Below, one piece after another: positions 44,846-53,624 of a DNA stretch of 64,000 nucleotides. The stretch is from Gallionellales bacterium 39-52-133. Lineage in GTDB: Bacteria; Pseudomonadota; Gammaproteobacteria; Burkholderiales; Gallionellaceae. Where the stretch lies: NCBI GenBank assembly GCA_002278935.1, contig NCJL01000003.1, positions 62,001 to 126,000 on the forward strand, given 5' to 3'. The notes beneath the pieces were generated by a model. The model did no database searches. It saw only the letters and a list, made by a program, of their open reading frames with translations, and was not told where the DNA came from. Each line of letters opens with the position of its first letter. Positions within the stretch are counted from its first letter, which is position 1. The translations under genes and the position numbers were made by a program.

Positions 44846-45835
44846 ATGCTAGTCCTTGCCCAACCTTTATGGCTGCTGTTAACCCCGTTGCTGCTTGCCG
44901 CACTGTGGCTGGCTGCGCGCAGGAGTGCTGACGAGGGAGAGTCTGGCAGCACGCGCATGCTGCTGGTGCATCCCGATCTCAGTCCCTTGCCCGAGGAAAA
45001 TAATGCGCCCGCTGTGTCCTCGCGCTGGCCTCTGGCGCTGAATGGCGGCGCGTTGCTGTTGCTGGTGCTGGCGCTGGCACAGCCGCAGCGCATCGGCGAG
45101 CTGATACCGGAAGCGCCGGAAGGACGCGAGATTGTGATGCTGATCGACACTTCCAAAACCATGAGCATCGACGACTTCGAACTGGACGGCCAGCGCGTGG
45201 AGCGTCTGGCCGTGCTGAAGGGCGTGGTCAGCCGCTTTGTCGAGGCGCGCGAGGGCGACCGTTTCGGCGTGATTGTGTTCGGCAGCACCGCCGCAACCAT
45301 GGTGCCGCCCAGCTTTGACCGCGATCTGGTGACCGGCATGATCCGCCAGGTGCAGGTCGGTATCGCCGGAGACAACACCGCGCTGGGCGATGCAATCGGG
45401 CTTGCTTTGAAAAATTTACGCGAGCGCCAGGCGCTGCGTCCCGCGCTGATCCTGTTCAGCGACAACACCGACAACACCGCGGGCGATCTGACCCCGGGCG
45501 AAGCGGTGGAACTGGCGAAGCGCATGGGGGTTGCGATTTACACCGTGCAGGTCGGCAGCGATCTGTTTGCGGAAGGGCGTGCACCTGCGGCAAGTGAGGC
45601 GGCGGCCGAACCCGGCATGCAGCAGATTGCCAGCCTTAGCGGCGGGCGTTTTTATCGCGCCGACAGCAGTAGTGCGCTGCAAAAAGTGGTGGCCGATATC
45701 GGCCAGCTGGAGCAAACCATCACGCGGCCTTCAACACGCCGCGCGGTGGAAGAATGGTATGGCGCGCTGCTGTTGCTGGCAGCCTGTCTGTTTAGCGCCG
45801 CGCGCTTGCTGCAGATACGCAGGATGGCAGCATGA
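44846..45835 (+). CDS. VWA-domain membrane protein (BatA-like)
   Basis: A 329-residue protein: N-terminal membrane helices (about 5-25 and 65-80), a von Willebrand A domain with MIDAS motif DTSKT (IVMLIDTSKTMSIDD) and LILFSDNTDN, and a C-terminal helix. It is the BatA member of the Bat set. It overlaps the BatB gene by four bases (ATGA). Confidence 0.85.
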   Translation: MLVLAQPLWLLLTPLLLAALWLAARRSADEGESGSTRMLLVHPDLSPLPEENNAPAVSSRWPLALNGGALLLLVLALAQPQRIGELIPEAPEGREIVMLIDTSKTMSIDDFELDGQRVERLAVLKGVVSRFVEAREGDRFGVIVFGSTAATMVPPSFDRDLVTGMIRQVQVGIAGDNTALGDAIGLALKNLRERQALRPALILFSDNTDNTAGDLTPGEAVELAKRMGVAIYTVQVGSDLFAEGRAPAASEAAAEPGMQQIASLSGGRFYRADSSSALQKVVADIGQLEQTITRPSTRRAVEEWYGALLLLAACLFSAARLLQIRRMAA

Positions 45836-47670
45836 TGAACTGGGCAGCCATGTCGCAGCTTGAATGGACGCATCCGCTATGGGCGCTGGTGGCGCTGCAG
45901 CCGCTGCTGATGGGGCTGCTGCTGAAGCTGCGCCGCCGCCAGATTTTGCATTATGCCGATGCGCATTTGCTGGCGTGGGCGCTGCGCGGCAGTGCGGGGG
46001 TGACGCAGGGCAGCTGGCGCGGCGTGCTTAATGTTGCAGCATGGCTGCTGCTGGCGGGTGCGCTGGCAGGGCCGCGCGTGCCGCTCGTGAGCGACCCCGA
46101 GCAGCACGCCATCCAGCGCCATGCACTGGATGTGATGGTGCTGCTGGATGTGTCGCCGTCGATGCAGGCGCGCGATATTTCGCCGCAGCGTTTGCAGCGC
46201 GCGAAACTGGAGTTGCTCGATCTGCTGCCGAAGTTGCATGGCGAGCGTGTGGGGCTGATCGCGTTTTCCGGCAGCGCGGGCATGGTCATGCCGCTGAGCC
46301 GCGATTACGCGGCGCTGCGCTATTACCTGCAGCTGGCCGAACCCTCATTGTTCGATGCGCCCGGCACTGCCATAGCCAGCGCGCTCGATCTGGCGCTGCG
46401 CAAACTGGATGACGAAAAATCTTCCCACCGCGCGATGCTGCTGCTGACCGATGCCGAGAGCAGTGCGCTGTCCGGTCCGGCCGGGGCTGCAATATGGGAG
46501 AGCGCGGACAAATTGAAGCAGGCCGGCATTCCGCTATATATTCTCGGTGTGGGCACGGCAGAGGGCTCGGTCATCATCATGCCGGATGGCAACACTCTCG
46601 TGAGCGAGGGCGCGGATGTGGTGAGCAGCCTTGATCAGGCCGGCTTTGCCGAGCTGGCAAATAAAACCGGCGGTAAATTTGCGCTGGTGCAGGATGGCGA
46701 TGCTGACTGGGGCGCGCTGTATGAGCGCGGCCTGCTCACGCTGCCTGGCGGCAAGCAGGCGGCGGAAAATGTGCAGGCGTGGCAGGAGTTGTATGCCTGG
46801 CTGTTGCTGCCCGCGCTGCTGCTGTTTGTGCTGCCGCATATATCCATTTTATTGAATGTAATCAATAAGTTACAAATATATGTCTGGGTGATGATTTTCG
46901 CGGTGTTTAGTACTGCGCAGCAGGCTGAGGCGGCTGAAACCCATAGCGCTTCGGCACAGGTCGCTGACATTTCCACAGCAGCAAGAGCCTACGCCGCCTA
47001 CCTCAAGCAGGACCACAGGCTTGCGCAAACCCTGTATGCCGACCTGCCCGGCTTTGACGCGCGCATGGGCGAGGGTGCGGCGGCCTACCGGCGCAAAGAT
47101 TTTAATTATGCGATCAAACAATTCAGCACCGCGCTGCTGCAAGCGCGCGAGGCAAAACAGCGCGAGCAGGCTTTATACAATCTAGGCAACAGTTACTTTA
47201 TGACGGGCGCTTATCGCGCGGCGGCGGATGCGTTTCTGGGCGTGCTGAAATACGCAGCCGACAATCAGGCTGCCCGCGCCAATCTGGCACTGGCAGCCGG
47301 CAAGCTGGCCGAGGCAGGCAAGTCAGCCAAAAACACACAGGGCATTCCTGGCCGCCGCGGGCGCGAAACCGGCGGTACACCGGGTGATGACAGCGGCAAG
47401 GAGTCTTTGTCCATCGAGTCAGACGAAGACAAAAAGCAGCAGGCATTGTTCGCAGGCAGCGAGCCGCTGGGCGCGGGTGCTGCCAGACTGCGAACAGGCG
47501 AACAGGCGGACGGCAATCGTGCAGCGACAAGCGATGGCGATATCGCCTATCGCGCCGCGCTGAAGAAGCTGGAGCTTGCCACAGACCAGCCCGCGCCGCT
47601 GCATAAAGCCCTGATCAGGATTGAAGCCGCGCGCGAGTATGTGCCGCAACTGGAGATGGCGCCATGGTGA
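45832..47670 (+). CDS. BatB-BatC fusion: VWA domain plus periplasmic TPR domain
   Basis: A 612-residue protein. Residues 1-335 are a BatB-like unit (helices about 12-28 and 62-78, VWA MIDAS DVSPS in VLLDVSPSMQARD, final helix about 325-340). Then comes a second hydrophobic stretch that looks like a signal peptide (MIFAVFSTAQQAEAAE) followed by TPR-like repeats (about 385-480) and a low-complexity tail, which is BatC-like. So two normally separate genes appear fused. The DNA at the junction (46846-46881) resembles the dispersed AT-rich repeat in reverse. Overlaps the BatD start. Confidence 0.85.
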   Translation: MMNWAAMSQLEWTHPLWALVALQPLLMGLLLKLRRRQILHYADAHLLAWALRGSAGVTQGSWRGVLNVAAWLLLAGALAGPRVPLVSDPEQHAIQRHALDVMVLLDVSPSMQARDISPQRLQRAKLELLDLLPKLHGERVGLIAFSGSAGMVMPLSRDYAALRYYLQLAEPSLFDAPGTAIASALDLALRKLDDEKSSHRAMLLLTDAESSALSGPAGAAIWESADKLKQAGIPLYILGVGTAEGSVIIMPDGNTLVSEGADVVSSLDQAGFAELANKTGGKFALVQDGDADWGALYERGLLTLPGGKQAAENVQAWQELYAWLLLPALLLFVLPHISILLNVINKLQIYVWVMIFAVFSTAQQAEAAETHSASAQVADISTAARAYAAYLKQDHRLAQTLYADLPGFDARMGEGAAAYRRKDFNYAIKQFSTALLQAREAKQREQALYNLGNSYFMTGAYRAAADAFLGVLKYAADNQAARANLALAAGKLAEAGKSAKNTQGIPGRRGRETGGTPGDDSGKESLSIESDEDKKQQALFAGSEPLGAGAARLRTGEQADGNRAATSDGDIAYRAALKKLELATDQPAPLHKALIRIEAAREYVPQLEMAPW

Positions 47671-49190
47671 GAAATCTTCGTCTTATTGCATTGCTGTTGT
47701 GTGTGGCCTTGCCCAGCCTGGCGTTGGCTGACGTTCGTTTAAGCATCAGGGCGGATAAAAAAAACCTGGTGCTGGGCGAGCCGCTGAGTGTAGTAGTGAA
47801 GGCCGAGGATGTGCGCGAGCCGCTGAGCAGCATCAGCCTGGATAAACTGAAACAGGATTTTAATGTGTATGCCGTCTCCGGCAATGTGCAGCAGCAAAAT
47901 AAAAAAGGTCGCATAGTCAAAAGCGAGATGCTGACCCTGACGCTGTACCCGCTGCGCGCGGGTAAGCTGTTTGTGCCCGCGTTGAGCTACAGGGGGAAAA
48001 GCACACAGCCATTGCAGGTATCCGTGCTTGAATCCGGCAAGCAAATGTCGCGCGTGCTGTTCAAGCGCAGGCTGGATACTGCGCAGCCGCAAGTGCGCCA
48101 GGCCGCCACGCTGGTGCTGGAAATATACGACGATGGCAGCCTGCAATGGAGCGTGCCGCAAGTAATCACTGCAACGGGTGCGCATCAGCGCAGGCTGGCA
48201 GAAAGCCAGCGCGAGGAAGTGCTGGAAGGAACGCGTTACACCGTGCACCGTTACGCATGGGCGCTGATGCCCTTGCGTGAGGGCAGCCTGAAGATAGTGT
48301 TTCCGATGCTGGATGCATTCAAATTCGGCGCGCGCCTGCGCTATGCGGTTGCGCCTCTGCTGCTCAACGCCGCGCCGGTGCCGGCCTATCTGCCGGTGCA
48401 TGTTCCGATAGGCAAGCCATTGCTGACGATGGAAGCCTTGCCTGCGGAAATCGCCGTGGACAGACCGGTTAACTGGAACTTTACGGTGCAGAGTTCCGGT
48501 ATCAGCGTAGAGGGAATAGGCAAACTGCTGGCATCGATACGCAGCAATGAATCCCTGCGCTTTTATCCGCCTGAAATCAGCCAGGCCGGGGACGAACGCG
48601 CCACCACGGCCACGCAGACTCTGCGGGTCACGTTGCCGTTTGTGCCGCTGCGCGCCGGCACGCTGCAGTTGCCCGACATCGACCTGCCTTATTACGACCC
48701 CGCCGGCGTACGGGTCGAGTCGGTCTCTGTTCAGGGTGCGGAGTTTGAAGTGATTAATCCGCTGTGGCAGAACGTGCAAAAAATTACACTGGGATTTATT
48801 GCCTTGCTGGCCTTGGCCGCTGCGGCATATAGTCTGATTAAAACACTGCGCCGCATTTTAAAAATCAGGCTATCCCTGCGGGTGATACGCAATGCGGCGA
48901 GTGCCATAGAGCTGCGCCATGCTTTGCTGAATTTTGAGGGTGAAAAGGTATTGGCGTCCAACCTTACCCTGCAACAATGGTTGCTGCGCATGCAGGCGAT
49001 ATATGGTGTCGATGAACGCCTGGCAGCCATGGTGCAGCGACTGGAAAACAAACAATATGGAGCAGGCGAAACAGATGCCGGCATTGTTGGGCTGGCTCAG
49101 GAAACGTCCAGAATATTGCATCGGAAATATTTGAAGTATGCGTTGCCAAAATATTTTAAATTTAAGTTGCCGCTAAAATTTTTGCAATGA
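47664..49190 (+). CDS. BatD-like membrane protein
   Basis: A 508-residue protein with a signal peptide (cleavage after LALA), a long periplasmic region of immunoglobulin-like beta domains (for example LSIRADKKNLVLGEPLSVVVKAED) and a C-terminal membrane helix near 375-393. It matches the BatD (oxygen tolerance) family and closes the MoxR/Bat cluster. Confidence 0.85.
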   Translation: MVRNLRLIALLLCVALPSLALADVRLSIRADKKNLVLGEPLSVVVKAEDVREPLSSISLDKLKQDFNVYAVSGNVQQQNKKGRIVKSEMLTLTLYPLRAGKLFVPALSYRGKSTQPLQVSVLESGKQMSRVLFKRRLDTAQPQVRQAATLVLEIYDDGSLQWSVPQVITATGAHQRRLAESQREEVLEGTRYTVHRYAWALMPLREGSLKIVFPMLDAFKFGARLRYAVAPLLLNAAPVPAYLPVHVPIGKPLLTMEALPAEIAVDRPVNWNFTVQSSGISVEGIGKLLASIRSNESLRFYPPEISQAGDERATTATQTLRVTLPFVPLRAGTLQLPDIDLPYYDPAGVRVESVSVQGAEFEVINPLWQNVQKITLGFIALLALAAAAYSLIKTLRRILKIRLSLRVIRNAASAIELRHALLNFEGEKVLASNLTLQQWLLRMQAIYGVDERLAAMVQRLENKQYGAGETDAGIVGLAQETSRILHRKYLKYALPKYFKFKLPLKFLQ

Positions 49191-49240
49191 TGAAAATATT
49201 TCAGGCTTGCGGGGAAACATTACTTCCCGTTTTCAGAACT

Positions 49241-49651
49241 TCAATCTGACTGCAGTGATGAAATGATCGGGCAGCACATTTCATCCTGTTTGTTTTCACA
49301 TTCATGCAATAATTTTGACAGGGATTTTTCCATGGCCAGCAATTCAGCGAGCTTGACGTGAATCTCGGTTAATTTTTCTTGTGCTATTTTGCGCGCGGCA
49401 CTGCATTGTGTGCCATCTTCAAGCAGCAGCAAGGCTGCAATTTCATCCAGACTGAAACCCAGTTTTTGGGCGGACTTGATAAATTTTATCCGCGCCAAAT
49501 CAGCTTCTCCGTAACGGCGAATTTTACCGCCTGCGCGCTCGGGTTCTTCCAGTAGATCCCTGCGCTGGTAATAACGTATGGTTTCGACGTGGACATCGGT
49601 TAGCTTGGCAAGCTCGCCTATGGTAAGGGATTCTGTATTGATGGTTTTCAT
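49241..49651 (-). CDS. MerR-family regulator with mercury-type cysteine triad
   Basis: A 136-residue MerR-type repressor-activator. The winged helix is TIGELAKLTDVHVETIRYYQRRDLL. Cys83 (DGTQC), Cys118 (LLHEC) and Cys127 (CCPII) match the Hg(II)-binding Cys82, Cys117 and Cys126 of Tn501 MerR with a constant shift of one. No merT, merP or merA gene is adjacent in the window. The start at 49651 gives the standard N-terminus; the frame stays open further upstream. Confidence 0.88.
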   Translation of the reverse strand: MKTINTESLTIGELAKLTDVHVETIRYYQRRDLLEEPERAGGKIRRYGEADLARIKFIKSAQKLGFSLDEIAALLLLEDGTQCSAARKIAQEKLTEIHVKLAELLAMEKSLSKLLHECENKQDEMCCPIISSLQSD

Positions 49652-49708
49652 CTGGTGTGCTCTGACGGCATAAACATAAAGATTTGTTGCATCAAAGATT
49701 TGCTGCAT

Positions 49709-49724
49709 CCGTACCCGCCTACGG
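49709..49724. promoter_or_regulatory. candidate MerR operator dyad
   Basis: Perfect dyad CCGTA-N6-TACGG in the 5' flank of the merR-like gene, resembling the core of mer operators. It lies 58 bases from the gene start. Promoter boxes on both sides are only moderate. Confidence 0.5.
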
Positions 49725-49975
49725 GCTTAAGATTACCTTATTTGGGCCCGATTTTACAAGGTATAGGCCGTATTTGTGGGAATAGCGACACATTACAGTT
49801 TTTTATTCACGGTTCAGCTTGCTCGTAGCGCTGCCGGACCAGACGCTTAATGATTGCCTGGATAGTATAAGTCTTTGTATTTTTAATTTTAATAAACGAC
49901 AACGGATGTAAATGGTAGGATATGATTCATTAAAAGCAGGCATGCAGATCTGCTGTTGGTCTGGAGAGGTATCGA
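49725..49975. other. intergenic region between merR-like and HDOD genes
   Basis: Contains no convincing gene. A diverged copy of the AT-rich repeat (ATAAGTCTTTGTATTTTTAA) lies at 49866-49893. The end of the stretch has a GGAGAGG ribosome binding site for the HDOD gene. Confidence 0.4.
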
Positions 49976-50872
49976 ATGGTTGTGAGTAATTCAATAAATC
50001 AAGAGTTGGAACAGGCAGTACTGAATTTGGGGATTCCTCCTTGCCCTAAAATATTATTGGCAATTTCCGCGGAGTCTAAAGTTGCCGAACCGGATCTGCA
50101 GAAAATTGAAAAATTGATTTGTGCCGATGTGGGGTTGTCAGCAGCCCTTATTAAAACAGTCAATTCCCCGTTTTATGGCTTGCGCACCAAAGTTCACACG
50201 GTGATGCAGGCTATCCATATGCTGGGGCTCTCTCATTTGTCGCTGATGGTGACGGGCATGGTATTGCGCGAAGTGCTGAAAGGTATAAGCACAGTTGACA
50301 TGGGGCGCTTTTGGGATGCGTCGAGCAAAGTTGCGATCATCTCTTCTTATATCGCAGGCAGATTGCCTTATATCGCTTACGAGCATGTCCGTCGAAACAT
50401 AGATAAAGACGAGGTGTATACCTACGGGCTGTTTCAGGACTGCGGAATCCCGATTATGCTGAGCTACCATCCTGAATACAAGGCGGTGCTTGCGGAGGCC
50501 AATCTGGCTTCGGACAGAAAATTTACGGATATTGAGGACGTAAAGTATGTCAATAATCACACCATGATCGGTCACATGCTGGCAAAGAGCTGGGGCTTGC
50601 CGGAGTCCATGATACAGGCGATCCGGAATCATCACGAGCATGCAGTGCTGGCGCAGGACGATAATTTTGTGCCGGTAGAAAGCAGGGATTTTATTGCGCT
50701 GGCCCTGTTATCGGAAAGAGCGATTCAGATTATTTCCGGACTTAATCAGACCTGCGAGTGGGAAAAGGGCGGGCATTGGGTAATGCGGCATTTTGGATTG
50801 TCGGATATGGACTTCGAGTCCATCATCAAGGGTATTCGAACTTTAAGCGACGAGGGTAATCTCAATTTCTAA
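49976..50872 (+). CDS. HDOD-domain protein
   Basis: A 298-residue protein with an HDOD domain (IEKLICADVGLSAALIKTVNSPFYGL, AIHMLGLSHL, GLFQDCGIPIML, WGLPESMIQAIRNHHE). HDOD proteins are signalling or regulatory proteins in motility, biofilm and c-di-GMP contexts. No output domain is fused. A GGAGAGG site precedes the ATG. Confidence 0.88.
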   Translation: MVVSNSINQELEQAVLNLGIPPCPKILLAISAESKVAEPDLQKIEKLICADVGLSAALIKTVNSPFYGLRTKVHTVMQAIHMLGLSHLSLMVTGMVLREVLKGISTVDMGRFWDASSKVAIISSYIAGRLPYIAYEHVRRNIDKDEVYTYGLFQDCGIPIMLSYHPEYKAVLAEANLASDRKFTDIEDVKYVNNHTMIGHMLAKSWGLPESMIQAIRNHHEHAVLAQDDNFVPVESRDFIALALLSERAIQIISGLNQTCEWEKGGHWVMRHFGLSDMDFESIIKGIRTLSDEGNLNF

Positions 50873-50941
50873 TTCATCGGGATGCCGGAATCATTCCAGA
50901 TCAATTATAAATGTCTGTCTGAATAATAAAGAGGTGTTCAA

Positions 50942-51772
50942 ATGGCCGCACAAACCGAGATCAGCAATATGGCACTGTTCTGTGATTTTGAGAACGTCGC
51001 ACTGGGCGTGCGTGACGCCAAGTATGCGCAGTTCGATATCAGGAAAGTGCTGGAACGCCTGCTGCTGAAGGGCAGTATTGTGGTGAAAAAGGCCTATTGC
51101 GACTGGGATCGCTACAAGGAATTCAAGGCAACGATGCACGAGGCGGCCTTTGAACTGATTGAAATTCCGCATGTGCGCCAATCGGGAAAAAATTCCGCGG
51201 ATATTCGTCTCGTGGTGGATGCGCTGGATCTTTGCTATACCAAATCACATGTGGACACTTTTGTGATCATCAGTGGAGACTCGGATTTTTCACCGCTGGT
51301 CTCCAAATTGCGCGAAAACAACAAGTATGTCATCGGCATAGGCGTTAAAGACTCGACCTCGGATTTGTTAAGTGCAAACTGTGACGAATTTATTTTTTAT
51401 GACGACCTCGTGCTGGAGCAGGAAGCCAAGCAGAAGCGCAAAGCGAAAAAAGCCCCTGCAAAGGAGTCCGCTGACAAGAAAAAAGCCGCCAGCAAAGGTG
51501 AAGACGACAACAAGCGCCAGGAAGCGCTGGATTTTATCGTTGAAACGGTGGAGGCGCTGATCGCAGAGCGCGGTTCGGACGAGAAAATATGGGGTTCGCT
51601 GGTGAAGAATACCATGCAGCGGCGCAAGCCCGGTTTTACAGAGACTTCATATGGTTACCGTTCGTTCAAGGAGCTGGTTGAAGATGCGCAGAAACACAAA
51701 TTGCTGATCGTTGTGCGCGATGAAAAATCCGGTCCGTATACAATACGCCTGGCGACACCTGACTATACATAG
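50942..51772 (+). CDS. NYN/LabA-type RNase-like protein with C-terminal OST-HTH (LOTUS) domain
   Basis: A 276-residue protein. Residues 8-150 form a NYN PIN-like nuclease domain (ALFCDFENVALG, YCDWDRYKEF, HVRQSGKNSADIRLVVDALDL, IISGDSDFSPLV) with the acidic residues that bind metal. A lysine/alanine-rich linker (about 160-190) leads to an OST-HTH/LOTUS RNA-binding-like domain (about 195-276). The combination suggests RNA processing. A common conserved gene in proteobacteria. Confidence 0.9.
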   Translation: MAAQTEISNMALFCDFENVALGVRDAKYAQFDIRKVLERLLLKGSIVVKKAYCDWDRYKEFKATMHEAAFELIEIPHVRQSGKNSADIRLVVDALDLCYTKSHVDTFVIISGDSDFSPLVSKLRENNKYVIGIGVKDSTSDLLSANCDEFIFYDDLVLEQEAKQKRKAKKAPAKESADKKKAASKGEDDNKRQEALDFIVETVEALIAERGSDEKIWGSLVKNTMQRRKPGFTETSYGYRSFKELVEDAQKHKLLIVVRDEKSGPYTIRLATPDYT

Positions 51773-51801
51773 CGTCATAAGTCGCTACGACTTATGACGC
51801 T
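51771..51801 (+). terminator. terminator-like hairpin after the NYN gene
   Basis: Perfect 14-base stem AGCGTCATAAGTCG / CGACTTATGACGCT with loop CTA. It begins at the last bases of the stop codon and is followed by ATGTATAAAATTTTATT. Confidence 0.8.
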
Positions 51802-51941
51802 ATGTATAAAATTTTATTCTGGAAAAAATTTATCCACAGTTGACGAATATTTTCGTCGTTAAAAATTCCCCTTTAAGTACGCTCATCCCTTGGGGTGATA
51901 TGGGTATTTTTGGTTTTGTTAATCACAAATAGGAGTAAACC

Positions 51942-52898
51942 ATGATCAAGGTTGGTCTGCTGGTGTGTCTGCTGGGACTGGGAATTGTTGCAAATGCAAA
52001 CGCTGCAAGCGCCGGAGCGATAGTGGTGAAGCCGGTCAAAATGGGACCGCATAGCTACTATGTCAAAGGGCTGTCCGGTGCGGCATCACCCGAAAACCAG
52101 GGCTATATGTCCAATGCCGGTTTTGTGGTAACCAAAGCCGGCGTGGTTGTGTTTGACACGCTGGGCACACCGGAACTTGCACAAAGTCTGGTCAAGGCCA
52201 TTGCGAAAATCACCAGCCAGCCGATCAGGCGCGTCATTATCAGCCACTATCATGCCGACCATATCTACGGCATGCAGGTCTTCAAGGCGCTGGGCGCTGA
52301 GATATGGGCGCATCGTGCAGGGCAGGAATATGTCGGCTCTGAAGAAGCGAGTATGCGTCTTGCACAAAGGCTTGAAGCATTGAAACCATGGATGGATGAA
52401 AACACACAGGTGTTGCCCGCGGACAAATGGCTTGAAGGTGATGCCAGCTTTGAAATGGGCGGTGTCCATTTTGAATTGCGCCATGTGGGTCCCGCCCATT
52501 CGTCGGAAGATATGGCCATGTTTGTAAAAGAAGATGGCATGCTTTATTCGGGCGACCTCGTGTTCAAGGGCCGCGTACCATTCGTGGGCACGGCGGACAG
52601 CCGCATGTGGCTGAAAGCGCTGGACAAGCTGATCGTGTTTAATCCGAAATTCATGATACCCGGACATGGTGCGGCCTCCAGCACGCCGGTTGCCGACCTC
52701 AAGCTGACGCGCGATTATCTGATTTTTGTGCGTCAGGCCATGGGCAAGGCAGTGCAGGACTTCGTGCCGTTTGACGAGGCCTATACACAGACCGACTGGT
52801 CACAGTTTTCAAAACTGCCTGCATTCCTGGATGCCAACCGTGCCAATGCTTACAACACTTATCTGTTGATGGAGAGAGAGTCTTTGAACAAGCAATAA
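51942..52898 (+). CDS. exported metallo-beta-lactamase-fold hydrolase (SoxH-like)
   Basis: A 318-residue protein with a signal peptide (MIKVGLLVCLLGLGIVANANA) and the metal motif HYHADH with later H-x-GPAHSSEDM and GHG. It resembles the SoxH-like/quinoprotein-associated zinc hydrolases found in sox clusters. Substrate unknown. It is upstream of soxXA in the same direction. Confidence 0.8.
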   Translation: MIKVGLLVCLLGLGIVANANAASAGAIVVKPVKMGPHSYYVKGLSGAASPENQGYMSNAGFVVTKAGVVVFDTLGTPELAQSLVKAIAKITSQPIRRVIISHYHADHIYGMQVFKALGAEIWAHRAGQEYVGSEEASMRLAQRLEALKPWMDENTQVLPADKWLEGDASFEMGGVHFELRHVGPAHSSEDMAMFVKEDGMLYSGDLVFKGRVPFVGTADSRMWLKALDKLIVFNPKFMIPGHGAASSTPVADLKLTRDYLIFVRQAMGKAVQDFVPFDEAYTQTDWSQFSKLPAFLDANRANAYNTYLLMERESLNKQ

Positions 52899-52928
52899 TG
52901 CACTTCAACGATAAAATTTAATAATTGT

Positions 52929-52955
52929 GGAATAAAATTTGAGCCTGTTGCGTCA
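52929..52955 (+). promoter_or_regulatory. ECF-type promoter candidate upstream of soxXA
   Basis: GGAAT-N17-CGTCA, matching boxes and spacing of the candidate promoters of the sigma operon (32885-32911) and the DsrE lipoprotein (32936-32962). It lies in the 317-base gap between the SoxH-like gene and soxX, about 260 bases before the soxX ATG, so a long leader would be needed. The rest of that gap shows nothing else clear. Confidence 0.55.
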
Positions 52956-53215
52956 TGTTAAAGTTAAATTTTTATGAATATTGGCGAAAGCAATATTAGT
53001 CATTATTTATATACTCTTGAAATGAGTAACTTGAACAGGAAAGTTGCGCACTGAAATATAAAAAGTTCCGCTAGGCTATATTTTATTGGGCAAGCGGGTT
53101 GCCTAGTTGGTAAATTTCTGGGATACTTACGAGCGGTTTAATCAATGTCGCAAAGTTGTTTTGTTCTTTTTGATTGACTACGCTTTTACAAACAGAATTA
53201 AGGAGAGGGGATTTT

Positions 53216-53614
53216 ATGAAAAAAATAATATTTTTAGCAATTCTTAGTATGCTGATGTTGCAAGGTTGCAAGACAACTCCGGGGAGTTCAGCTGCGGCAC
53301 CAGCAGCTGATGCCAAAAAAGAAGCCAAACCGCTTGAAATGGATCCGAAGAAACTGTTTTCCAGCTCCGGCAAGGGAATGGGAAATTGCACGGCCTGCCA
53401 TGCAATTCCTGCGGATGAAAAACTGGTTGCTGGCGACATCGGCCCACCCATGATCGGCATGAAATCACGCTTCCCTGACATCGAAAAACTGAAAGCAGCC
53501 ATTGCGGATCAGAAAGTTTTTGCTCCTGACACGATCATGCCTCCGTTCGGTCGCAATAAATTGCTGACACCTGAGCAAATCGACGTTATTGCTCAATATA
53601 TCTATCAATATTAA
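53216..53614 (+). CDS. soxX: cytochrome c subunit SoxX with lipoprotein signal
   Basis: A 132-residue monoheme c-type cytochrome of the SoxXA complex. Heme motif CTACH at 58-62 and the distal methionine in IMPPFG (about 108). The N-terminus MKKIIFLAILSMLMLQGC ends in a lipobox with Cys18, so it may be lipid-anchored, unlike the usual soluble SoxX. The ATG at 53216 follows GGAGAGGGG. Confidence 0.93.
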   Translation: MKKIIFLAILSMLMLQGCKTTPGSSAAAPAADAKKEAKPLEMDPKKLFSSSGKGMGNCTACHAIPADEKLVAGDIGPPMIGMKSRFPDIEKLKAAIADQKVFAPDTIMPPFGRNKLLTPEQIDVIAQYIYQY

Positions 53615-53624
53615 GAGGTTGCGA

